DNA of 64,000 nucleotides from CAVWSM01 sp963757805 (GTDB taxonomy: Bacteria > Actinomycetota > Actinomycetes > Jiangellales > Jiangellaceae): contig CAVWSM010000006.1 in the NCBI GenBank assembly GCA_963757805.1, positions 434,001-498,000 of the forward strand, in the 5' to 3' direction. This document shows, piece after piece, positions 31,088 to 39,504 of the stretch; the first letter of the stretch is position 1; each line of letters opens with the position of its first letter. The notes under the pieces were generated by a model that worked only from the letters and a program-made list of their open reading frames with translations, was not told where the DNA came from and made no database searches. The translations under genes were made by a program, and so were the position numbers.

Positions 31088-31203
31088 ATTGGCGCAGGGC
31101 CGCCCTCTGTCAAACCCGATTGGCGCAGGGGCACCCTCTGACGAACTGATTGGCGCAGGGCCGCCCTCAGCCAATCGCGGTTGGCGCAGGCCACCCACAG
31201 TCG
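31088..31203. repeat. Four-unit palindromic repeat array (family A)
   Basis: Units begin at 31088, 31119, 31149 and 31180, a 30-31 base period. Each starts TTGGCGCAGG and the first three carry CCGCCCTC or GCACCCTC. The most regular unit (31150-31174) is close to a 25-base palindrome: TTGGC pairs with GCCAA and AGGG with CCCT. The array fills the 183-base gap between the convergent transglutaminase and DUF3040 genes, and related units occur at 6894-6945. No gene is visible in this gap. Confidence 0.75.
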
Positions 31204-31236
31204 GTGGCCGGTGTCCGCGGGAGTTGTGCCTCTGGT

Positions 31237-31641
31237 CTAGCGGCCCGGGTCCTCGCGACGGCGGCGCCAGCGTTCTTCCATGCGCTGCATGAACGAGGCG
31301 CGGTTGTTGCGGCGCGCGCGCTTGGTGGTTCCAGCTGGGGCCACGGGCATCGGCGTCCCGTCGGCATTGGTGGGCACGCGGCGCCAGCTCATCACGGCGT
31401 ACCACGCCGATGTCAGCATGACGACGAAGCCGGCCACGCTCAGCGGCACGATCGGGATGATCGCCCCGGTCATGAGCATGGCGACACCGATGACGAAGAC
31501 GAACCCTGCGACGACGGCGCGACGACGGTAGCGAGCGCGCAGGTCGGCACCCCGCATGGCCGAGGCAAACTTTGGGTCCTCGGCATAGAGGGCTCGCTCC
31601 ATCTGCTCGAGCAAGCGTTGTTCGTGCTCGGAGAGAGGCAC
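31237..31641 (-). CDS. DUF3040 membrane protein
   Basis: This is a small actinobacterial membrane protein. GTG 31641, preceded by GGAGGGA, gives VPLSEHEQRLLEQMERALY, the DUF3040 opening motif. Two membrane helices follow, VVAGFVFVIGVAMLMTGAII and PLSVAGFVVMLTSAWYAVM, then a basic Arg-rich tail. The family has no known function. It lies 136 bases after dinB on the same strand, so it may have its own promoter or be the last gene of the damage-tolerance operon. Confidence 0.88.
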   Translation of the reverse strand: MPLSEHEQRLLEQMERALYAEDPKFASAMRGADLRARYRRRAVVAGFVFVIGVAMLMTGAIIPIVPLSVAGFVVMLTSAWYAVMSWRRVPTNADGTPMPVAPAGTTKRARRNNRASFMQRMEERWRRRREDPGR

Positions 31642-31777
31642 CTGATCCCTCCAACCACACTGGACGACGAGGTGGCGCTCCCTCAAGCATATGCATCTGC
31701 GCGGTGCCGCGATACCCGGGCAGCACTGTTGCCCAGATCACCATTCCCGCAGGCCGGCCGGACATTTCTTGCCCGGG

Positions 31778-33019
31778 CTACGGTGAGTGGCGGCGCCGCT
31801 CGTCCGTGAGCAGTGCCGCAGGCCGTACGACACCTGGGCCGAACCGCAGTGCAGCCCGGTCGACGGCACGCTCAGCCTCGCGCCAGCCGTGCTCTGGCTC
31901 GTCGAACGCAAGCTGCCGCGGCTGGCTGTCAGTCGGGCACAACTCGCTCACCCGGACGCCCACGAGTCGCAGTCGCGCGCGCTGCAGTCCGAGGGCGGCG
32001 AAGAGCTCGGCAGCCATTGCATAGACGTCCTGGGCGACATCGGTGGGGTCGCGCATCGTGCGTGACCGGGTGATCGTCGTGAAGTCGGCGAACCGCACTG
32101 TGATGGTGACCGTGCGCCCCTGGAACCCGGCCGCCCGCATCCGCGTGGTGACCTTGGTGGCCAGGCGCAGCAACTCTCGGCGGACCACGACCGGATCGTC
32201 GACGTCGCGTGCGAAGGTTTCCTGCGCACCGACTGAACGCTCCCGCGCCGCCGACACCACCGCTCGCTCGTCGCGTCCCCAAGCGAGGGCGGACAGGTGG
32301 GTGCCGAGCGCGTTGCCGAACGCCCGGACCAGCGTCTCGGCCGGAGTGTGCGCGATGTCAGCGACGGTGTGCAGCCCCAGCCGTACGAGCTGTTCCTCGG
32401 TCTTGTCACCCACTCCCCACAGCGCGCCCACCGGAAGCCGGTGCAGAAAGGGCACCACCTCCCGACCTGGGACAACCAGGATGCCGTCGGGCTTGCACCG
32501 ACCCGAGGCAAGCTTGGCCACGAACTTCGTCGGCGCCACCCCCACCGAACAGGTGATGCCCTGCTCGTCGTGGACGCGGGCCCGGATCAGCTCGGCGATC
32601 GCCGCGGGCGTGCCGAGCCGTCGGCTGGCGCCCGTGACGTCGAGGAAGGCCTCATCCATCGAGAGCGGCTCCACCTGGGGAGTCGCGTCGTCGAAGATCG
32701 CCCGGACACCGGCGGACACCTGGGTGTAGGCCTCGAACTGCGGCGGGACCATGACCAGGTCGCGACAGAGCCGCCGGGCGCGGGTGACAGGCATGGCCGC
32801 GTGGATGCCGAAGCGCCGGGCTTCGTAGGTTGCCGAGAGCACAACCCCCCGCTGGCCACCGCCGACGGCCATCGGCTTGCCACGGAGCTCCGGCCGGTCA
32901 CGCAGCTCGACCGAGGCGAAGAAGGCGTCCATGTCGACATGCAGGATCGTGCAGCCGGTGTCGTCGACGGTCGGGCCGGCGACTTGTGCAGTTGCGAGCT
33001 GTCTGGTGGCCCGGCTCAT
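31778..33019 (-). CDS. dinB: DNA polymerase IV (Y-family, DinB)
   Basis: DinB is a translesion DNA polymerase. The 413-residue frame is intact. The catalytic carboxylates are present: Asp29 in HVDMDAFFASVE and Asp122-Glu123 in SMDEAFLDVTGA. Phe34 is the expected steric gate against ribonucleotides. Little-finger sequence (TVTITVRFADFTTITRSRT) follows. The C-terminus is extended and ends RRRHSP, without an obvious canonical clamp-binding motif, although QLAF (in SQPRQLAFDEP) could serve. With catalytic residues intact it is a true DinB and not the inactive ImuB found beside dnaE2 in mycobacteria. Confidence 0.93.
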   Translation of the reverse strand: MSRATRQLATAQVAGPTVDDTGCTILHVDMDAFFASVELRDRPELRGKPMAVGGGQRGVVLSATYEARRFGIHAAMPVTRARRLCRDLVMVPPQFEAYTQVSAGVRAIFDDATPQVEPLSMDEAFLDVTGASRRLGTPAAIAELIRARVHDEQGITCSVGVAPTKFVAKLASGRCKPDGILVVPGREVVPFLHRLPVGALWGVGDKTEEQLVRLGLHTVADIAHTPAETLVRAFGNALGTHLSALAWGRDERAVVSAARERSVGAQETFARDVDDPVVVRRELLRLATKVTTRMRAAGFQGRTVTITVRFADFTTITRSRTMRDPTDVAQDVYAMAAELFAALGLQRARLRLVGVRVSELCPTDSQPRQLAFDEPEHGWREAERAVDRAALRFGPGVVRPAALLTDERRRHSP

Positions 33020-33103
33020 CGCGGGCCTCCCAGGGCGCGGACCTTGAGGCGCTCGGGGGGCGGAAGCACCCCGGATGTCTCAAGATCCCGAGGGCCGCGA
33101 GGC

Positions 33104-33856
33104 TCAGGGCTCGCGGGAGGCGAGCACGTGCAGCGCCGCGGCGACGCCGACGAGCGCCGGGTTGCTGCTCGCGGCTGCCTCCAGCGCCAGGAGGGCCTCA
33201 GCGGCACGTGGCTCGGAGTCGAGTAGCGCCCCCGGGACGAGATCGGTGAACACCCGGACACCGGCGACCTCTCGGATCTGCAGGCCGTTGCCGGCAAGGA
33301 GCTGTGTGATCGACTGGCTGTCGTACCGCCGCGGCATCGGGTCATGCTCTCCCCATCGCCCGTCGGGGTCGGTGAGGGCATGGTGGGCCTGGTCGAAGTG
33401 ACCGGCCACGGCTCGAGCCAGCACGACCGCGATGCGTTGGGCGACGAGGACGCTGGCCAGACCGCCGGGCCGCAGCGCAGCGACCACTCCCTTGGTGGCG
33501 GCTTGCGGGTCGTCGACGTACTCCAGCACGCCATGGCAGAGGACCACATCGGCACTCTCCGGACCGGCCACCTCGAGCAGCCCGCCGATGTCCCCCTGCA
33601 CCCCGCGCACCCGGTCGGTGACGCCGACCTCGGCGCTGCGGCGGTCGAGTGCGGCCAGGGCATCGGGGCTCGGGTCGACGACGGTGACACGGTGCCCGCG
33701 CTCGGCGAGCGGGACGGCGAACCCTCCTGTGCCGCCGCCGGCGTCGAGGATCTCGAGCGTCCCACGACCCAGCGCCTGGATGTGCGCATCGAGCGCGCGG
33801 GACAGCTGGTCCCAGGCGATGGCAGTGCGCAACGGGCGACGAGGGCGGTCGGCCAC
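33104..33856 (-). CDS. Class I SAM-dependent methyltransferase
   Basis: The protein has 250 residues. The SAM-binding loop is LEILDAGGGTGGFAVPLAER, with the acidic strand-2 end in VTVVDPSPDALAAL, motif II near GVQGDIGGLL, and VVLCHGVLEYVDDPQAA after strand 4. The general shape is that of small-molecule or tRNA carboxymethyl-type methyltransferases, but the substrate cannot be told. GTG 33856 has a GAGGAGA ribosome site seven bases upstream. It sits between dnaE2 and dinB on the same strand, which suggests co-expression. Repeat family B copy 2 lies 92 bases upstream of its start. Confidence 0.85.
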   Translation of the reverse strand: MADRPRRPLRTAIAWDQLSRALDAHIQALGRGTLEILDAGGGTGGFAVPLAERGHRVTVVDPSPDALAALDRRSAEVGVTDRVRGVQGDIGGLLEVAGPESADVVLCHGVLEYVDDPQAATKGVVAALRPGGLASVLVAQRIAVVLARAVAGHFDQAHHALTDPDGRWGEHDPMPRRYDSQSITQLLAGNGLQIREVAGVRVFTDLVPGALLDSEPRAAEALLALEAAASSNPALVGVAAALHVLASREP

Positions 33857-33947
33857 AGATGATCTCCTCGCCGTGGAGGTGCGGACGTGGCCAACCCTAG
33901 AGGTGCCGGCTGCTGCAATGACCACCACCAGCCGTGTCGATGCTGGT

Positions 33948-33996
33948 GGTCGCGCTCCCCTCCGCACCAAAGAACGGTGCGTCGGCTCGCCGCTCC
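33948..33996 (-). repeat. Intergenic repeat family B, copy 2
   Basis: This segment matches 25416-25464 at 47 of 49 positions in the same orientation. It contains GCACC, seven bases, GGTGC, a 5-bp stem; copy 1 has one base change in that stem. It lies in the 157-base gap between the dnaE2 stop and the methyltransferase start. Confidence 0.75.
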
Positions 33997-34013
33997 GCGA
34001 TCACGGTCAGTTG

Positions 34014-37000
34014 TCATCCGCCCGAGCTCCCCGGGCTGGAGTGCCAGAGCTTGCGCGGTGCCTTCTTGACGTCGTCGCCGGGTGGTTTGAGGTCGGCGTA
34101 GGGCGACTGGCGGAAACCACTGGGGTGGACAAGCACCCGACGGCGGCCCATGCCACCCGCGGTCGGCCCGGCACCGGTGTCGTCGGGGTCGGCACTGCCG
34201 TGCACGGAGGCACGTGACGGACCTCCAGCGGCAGTGCCGGCGCCGAGGCCGACGGGCGGAGCAGTCATCACCGGGCGGGTGGACCGGCTTTCCGCCATGC
34301 CCGACACTGCCTCCGCGGAGAACTCCCCCGGCTTGTCCATGAGCGCCTCCACCGCCGCCGGGCCCCTTTCGCGCCAGGCGTCGTACAGCGCGGTCAGCTC
34401 CCAGCACCCGGTCGCCCGCAGCGATACCCCGCGCGGCCCGGTCCGCCGCAGGATGCCGCGGACGACGAGCAGCCAGGAGTGGAACAACGTCCCGGCATAG
34501 GGCCCCTGTGCGTCCTCGAAGAACGTCGCATCGACCGGCCCGGTGGAGTCGTCGAGGGTCAGGAAGATCACCCGCCGCCCGGACCGTACGGGTGGAGTCT
34601 GCGTAGCGACCTTGATGCCGGCCACGAGCAGCTCGGACTGCGACCGACGACGCATTAGGTCACGCGAGCGGGTGATGCCGAGCGCATCGAGGAACTCGGT
34701 GTAGAAGTCGACGACGTGCCGGCTTGCATCCAGCCCGAGCACCTCGAGCTCGGCGCGGACGATCTCGGGACCGGTCATCTCGGGCAGCCCAGTCGCCCGC
34801 TCGATGGGAGCATCGCCGAGATCGAACGCAAGCTGCGCTGGCGGACTGGCTGCGGCAACTGGCGAGTTGGCTGTGGCCATCGATTGGTCGCTCGATCCCG
34901 GTATGGGGATTCGGCCGGCTGACCTCTTCACGGGGCTGCGCCCCTTGGTGCTCCGTCGGACGGCACGACCCCAACGGTCGAGGTCGGCGACCTGGAGGAG
35001 CAGGTCACGGCGGGTCACCTTGCCACGACGGCGGACGGGAAGTGGTGACCCGATGCCGTAGAGCGAGTCGAACCCTCCGGCCACCACCAACCGCTCGACG
35101 ACCGGACGAGACACCCGCGCGCGGTGCCAGAAGTCGGTGAGCGAGTGGTAGGGCCGGCCCGCGACGATGCGGGACACCTCCTCGTCGGAGATGCCCTTGA
35201 CGTCGGTGAGTGCGAGTCGGATGCCGTAGGCCCTCGCATCGGGCAGGTCCTGCGGGCGGCGCCTGACGCGGCGGCTGGCCGAAGATCTCGGGCGGTGGTT
35301 CGTCGAGCAGACCCACCTTCTCCACCCGGTAGACGTCGTCGGACGCGTTGACGTCGAGTGGCAGCACCGCGATGCCGAAGTTGCGGGCGTCGTCGAGGAT
35401 GAGCCGCTTGGGATACATCCCTGGGTCGTGGGTGAGGACTCCCGCGAGGAATGCCGCGGTGTGGTGTGCCTTGAGCCAGGCGGATTGGTAGGTCGGCAGG
35501 GCGAAGGCAGCCGCGTGCGCCTTGCAGAAACCGAACGAGGCGAACGCCTCGAGCACCTCCCAGACCAGCATGACGAAGGGGAGGTCGTAGCCCTTGGCAA
35601 GGGCACGGGCCGGGAACCAGGTGCGCACCTCCTCCTTTCCCTCGCGGTCGCCCAAGGCGCGTCTGGCCTCGTCAGCCTCGGCCCGGCTGCACCCGGTGAG
35701 AATGGCGATCATCTCGATGACCTGCTCGTGGAAGACCACGACACCGGCGGTCTGCGCGAGCACCGGAGTCAGGTCGGGGTGCAGGTAGTCGATGTCGGCC
35801 CAGCCCTGCCGGGCTTCGAGGAAGGGCGTCACCATGTCGCTCTTGACCGGGCCGGGCCGGAAGAGCGAGATGTCGATGATGATGTCGTCGAAGGTCTCCG
35901 GTGCGAACTTGCCGACCAGCTCACGCTGCCCCGGTGACTCGATCTGGAAGCAGCCGAGCGTGCGGGTGGACTGGATGAGCCGGAAGGTGGCCGGGTCGTC
36001 GAGCGGCACGGAGGTCTGGTCGTCGAGGTCGACGCTGACACGGTCGACGCGCTGAATCTCGGCGACGGCATGGGCCATCGCCGACTGCATGCGGATGCCG
36101 AGAACGTCGAGCTTGAGCAGCCCGAGGTCTTCGACGTCGTCCTTGTCGAACTGGCTCATCGGATAGCCGAGGAAGCTCTGCTCGACGGGTGTGCGGTCGA
36201 GCAGCGTCGCATCGGAGATCAGCACACCGCACGGGTGCAGCGCGATGTGTCGCGGCAACCCGTCGAGCCGCTCGACCAGATGGAAGAGCACGTCGAGGCG
36301 AGGCTGGCTGATGCCCGAGGCACGCAGCTCGGGCAGCTCGGTGAGGGCGGCCCGGGCGTCGCGGGCGCGGATGTGGGGAAAGGACTTGGCGATGGCGTCG
36401 ATCTCCCCCGGCGGCAGACCCAGCGCCGCGCCGACGTCACGGATCGCATGGCGGACGCGGTAGGTGTCCATCATCGACACACAGGCGACCCGCTCGGTGC
36501 CATAGCGGGCGATGATCGCCTCGTAGATCTCCGACCGGCGGGCGGACTCGACATCGATGTCGACGTCGGGCAACGCGACCCGCTGTGAGGACAGGAAGCG
36601 CTCCATGATCAGCCCGTAGCGGATCGGGTCGACGCCGGAGATGCCGAGCAGATAGCAGACGAGACTCCCGGCACCTGACCCACGCGCGGCCACCCGGACG
36701 CCCATCTCCCGGATGAGGTCACAGACGTCGGCCACGGTGAGGAAATAGGCTGGGTAGCCGCAGTCGCGGATGAGGGCAAGCTCTTCCTCCAGCCGGGTCA
36801 GCACCTCGGTCGACGGTGCCGCGCCATAGCGGTGAGCGAGGGCGGCGACACAGCGCTCCCGCAGCAGCGCGTTGGCACGCTGCAGCTGATCGGTGCTGTG
36901 CAGCCCTGCATCGCTGGCCGCAGTGCTCAGGTGTGACCTGTCGATGACGTCGAACTCGGGAAGGTGGACCGAACCGATGCCGAGATCAGCGTGGGGATCG

Positions 37001-37959
37001 AGAGCGCAGCGGTCAGCAACTCGGCGGGTGGCAACCAACAACTGTGCTGCCTCGCGCTCCCCCAGGCCCGCGGCCCGGACCACCTCCGCGGCGATCTCGG
37101 CCATCTCCTTGCCGTGCTTGAGGTAGCCCTCGGCGTTGAGCCGATCGACGTGTCGCGGGTCGAGGGCCACCAGACGCCGGGATGCGTCGAGGATGTCGAT
37201 GACCGGTGCGTCGGATTGGTCGGCATAGCGCACCGCGTTGCTGAGCACTGCGGGGAGACCGACCTCGCGAGCGAACCCGAGCATGCGGGCAGCGTGCGTC
37301 GTGGATCCCGGCGCACTGCCGCCTGCTCGCTGGGACACGATCTCCAGGTAGAGGTCGCCGGTGCCGAGCACGGCACGCCACCGGGCGAGCACTGCACGGG
37401 CGAGATCGGTGCGGCGGAGTGCCAGTGCACGCCCGATCTCGGAGTCGGGACCGAGCAGGACGACGAGGTGGCCTGACGCAGCGTGCTGCGCAATGAGCTC
37501 GAGGCTGCTCATCGGCTTGCCCCGCTCCCCGCCCAGGTGGGTGGCCGAGACGAGCCGGCACAGCGCCGTCCAACCTTGTCTGCCCTGCGCGAGGACCGTG
37601 ACCCGGGGCAGGCGTGCGTCGACGGTGGCCCCGCCCCGAACGGGAGAACGACGTGCACCCCACCTGGCGCTGGTCGCCCCGCGGCCAGCGTCTGCGCCAG
37701 CACGCTGGTCGGCGCCTGCGCCCTCGAGCAGTCCCGTCGTGGGGACGGCGAGATCGACACCGAGGACCGGCCGGACGCCTGCGGCGAGGCATTCCTTGGC
37801 GAAGCGCACTGCGCCATACAGGCCGTCGCGGTCGGTGAGGGCAAGGGTGTCCATGCCGTGGTCGACTGCACGCTCGACGAGAACGGGTGGCAAGGATGCG
37901 CCGTAGCGCAACGAGTAACCGGAGGCCACGTGCAGATGGACGAAGGGATCGCTGTTCAT
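34014..37959 (-). CDS. dnaE2: Error-prone DNA polymerase III alpha subunit DnaE2 (one frameshift)
   Basis: DnaE2 is a C-family polymerase used in damage-induced mutagenesis. ATG 37959 begins MNSDPFVHLHVASGYSLRYG, the PHP domain. The palm acidic motifs are in ALPDVDIDVESARRSEIYEA near 36550 and LGLLKLDVLGIRMQSAMAHA near 36100. SFLGYPMSQFDKDDVEDLGL and AASFGFCKAH-type fingers sequence are also present. One break near 35265, in a run of GGCGGCG, separates the polymerase core from the helix-hairpin-helix and OB parts, which continue clean as IRLALTDVKGISDEEVSRIV. The total of about 1315 codons is longer than most DnaE2, owing to insertions near residues 75-110 and a 90-residue Gly/Ser-rich tail. 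Confidence 0.92.
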
Positions 37960-37985
37960 CGGCTGAGCTGGTCTTCTAACCGGTC

Positions 37986-38432
37986 CTAGGCGCCCGGTGT
38001 GAGGGTGCTGCTGACACCTCTCATGGCATGCTGCGGAAGCCCCAGCACCTCGGCGGTGCACTTCACAAAGCTTTCGGCGTCACGAAGCAGGTCGTCTGCC
38101 TCGCGAGATGTGACACTCCGGGTGAGCCCCGCCTCGACCGCAGCCCGCTTGGTCGCGGACCCGGCGAAGAACGCCGCCCACTCGGTGAGCTCGGGAGCAA
38201 CGCGAGGCAGCAGCGTCCACACATTGCGTGGCCCCCTTGTCTGCCCAGGTCGTGCCTTCCCAGCCAGCACCGCCGCACCCGCGCGCAGCGCGGCGAGATG
38301 GGCGGCGACATAACGCTGGCCGGCCGTAGTCGCGGTCGCCGCAACCACCAACCCGGCCTGTGCCTGGCTCAGCAGATCGATCGCCGGGTGCCCGAGAGGC
38401 GCTGGGGCTCGGGGTGGGGACAGGACTGGCAT
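37986..38432 (-). CDS. SAV_6107-type HEPN domain protein
   Basis: This 148-residue, mostly helical protein resembles the SAV_6107 HEPN family of actinobacteria. It has an N-terminal helix IDLLSQAQAGLVVAATATT, a central AGQRYVAAHLAALRAGAAVL, then a repeated Arg-Gly-Pro-containing turn (ARPGQTRGPRNVWTLLPRVA) and TEWAAFFAGSATKRAAVEAG. HEPN domains are often nucleotide- or RNA-handling, but I do not see a clear RxxxxH RNase motif, so activity is doubtful. The ATG at 38432 has a GGAGA just upstream. The gene ends 26 bases before dnaE2, so the two are probably co-transcribed. Confidence 0.8.
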   Translation of the reverse strand: MPVLSPPRAPAPLGHPAIDLLSQAQAGLVVAATATTAGQRYVAAHLAALRAGAAVLAGKARPGQTRGPRNVWTLLPRVAPELTEWAAFFAGSATKRAAVEAGLTRSVTSREADDLLRDAESFVKCTAEVLGLPQHAMRGVSSTLTPGA

Positions 38433-38496
38433 GAGGTCTCCTTTGCAGACAACGAGCGTGATCAGTGCGCGAGAACAGTGCGAGTGAGGGTGGGAT

Positions 38497-38856
38497 TCAG
38501 TCGTGGGAGCGCAGCACCCACCAGTCGCCGGTCGATCTGTCGAGCGCGAGATCGAGGACGACTCGAGGCGCGATCCGGCCGGCCCGGACCTCGACCCGCC
38601 ACACCTCGCGCTGGCCAACGTCGAGGACTGCCACTGGCCTGTCCTCCGTGCCCTGCGCGTCAGAAGGGTTGGCGGCATCAGTGCCGTAGACGCCTTGCAG
38701 CGCCGAGGGTCGCCACCATGGCGCTGTCTGCACCCAGTGACCGAGGACAGCGCGGACCACGTAGAGCCGGCCGCGCCAGATGATCCGGGCAGGAGCCTCC
38801 TGCTCGTCCACCAGCCCGCGCTGGACTTGGGCAGTTTCGTCATACCGCCGTGCCAT
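38497..38856 (-). CDS. DUF6504 family protein
   Basis: This is a 119-residue protein. ATG 38856 gives MARRYDETAQVQRGLVDEQE, then IIWRGRLYVVRAVLGHWVQT and PWWRPSALQG, and ends in VWRVEVRAG, then DRSTGDWWVLRSHD. Several tryptophans in short beta strands match DUF6504, a family encoded next to SAV_6107 HEPN and dnaE2-type polymerases in actinobacteria. No activity is known. It is the first clear gene of the minus-strand operon that reads away from the LexA box at 39058-39073. The start is about 200 bases from that box, leaving room for a leader or a tiny reading frame. Confidence 0.82.
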   Translation of the reverse strand: MARRYDETAQVQRGLVDEQEAPARIIWRGRLYVVRAVLGHWVQTAPWWRPSALQGVYGTDAANPSDAQGTEDRPVAVLDVGQREVWRVEVRAGRIAPRVVLDLALDRSTGDWWVLRSHD

Positions 38857-39057
38857 CGTTTGCCTCCAGCCGGGATGTCGGGTGCACGACATCGCTCGTA
38901 CGGACAAACCACCGGGGGAAGACGGCGGTGGCGGCCGGCAGCCGGCTAGGCGCTTCCCCACGCCCAGTCGGCCACCGGGCCCGCCGGGTGCGGGTCGAGG
39001 AGTCGCACCCGGCGGATCCGCCTTTTCCTGAAGGGGCGGGGTACCCCTCCAGCAAGA

Positions 39058-39073
39058 TCGAACAGATGTTCGA
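39058..39073. promoter_or_regulatory. LexA (SOS) box between damage-tolerance operon and toxin operon
   Basis: TCGAACAGATGTTCGA matches the actinobacterial SOS box TCGAAC-N4-GTTCGA exactly in both half-sites. It lies in the intergenic region between the minus-strand DUF6504 operon and the plus-strand toxin operon, beside an A/T-rich patch (39078-39091) that could hold promoter elements. LexA repression of the dnaE2 operon is the expected role; control of the plus-strand genes is possible. Confidence 0.88.
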
Positions 39074-39207
39074 CTCGTAATAAGAGTAAACCTCTCCCCC
39101 GACAGAACGTCAACGCGGAAGACACGCCTGGGGATAACCGCGGCAGCGAGCAGCGCATGTGGACAACGAACGAGGCGGAGCGCCTTGGATCACTACTCTC
39201 GGCCAGC

Positions 39208-39504
39208 ATGACGATCGAGGTGGCAGACGGCGCCCTGCACGCAGCTGCGCTCGACGCCCTGACCTGTGCCACCGCCCTCGCCCGGGCGGCAGAAGACCTC
39301 GACCTCGTCCGTGCTCGGCTCGACCTGCTCGGCCGTGACCCGCGCCTGAGCACCGCACTCGAAAGATGGTCGGCAGCCATCCGTTGGGCGGCGCGTGAGG
39401 GCGCAGCCCAGGCCGCCGAACTGGTCCACGACCTTCGCTCCGCCGACTCTGAGTACCGCAGGACCGAGACACAGATCGCCGCCGCTGCGCAGGGCTTCGG
39501 GTGA
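39208..39504 (+). CDS. Small helical protein upstream of toxin (WXG100-like partner candidate)
   Basis: ATG 39208 gives a 98-residue protein rich in Ala, Leu, Arg and acidic residues, with no signal peptide and no cysteine beyond one Cys in ALTCATALARAAEDL. Predicted helices (EDLDLVRARLDLLGRD and STALERWSAAIRWAAREGAA) form a pattern like the two-helix partners that precede LXG/WXG-type effectors. An upstream ATG at 39157 would add 17 residues. The TGA overlaps the GTG of the toxin gene (GTGA), so the two proteins are made together. A partner or loading role is inferred from context and not from recognised homology. Confidence 0.65.
   Translation: MTIEVADGALHAAALDALTCATALARAAEDLDLVRARLDLLGRDPRLSTALERWSAAIRWAAREGAAQAAELVHDLRSADSEYRRTETQIAAAAQGFG

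Noticed and set aside
31088..31203. CRISPR-like appearance of short direct repeats
   Set aside because: Repeats have a 30-31 base period with no unique spacers between them, the repeats themselves vary, and no cas gene is present.
35428..35937. Long plus-strand frames opposite dnaE2
   Set aside because: They run antisense to clear polymerase motifs and their codon pattern follows the high G+C third position of the opposite strand.
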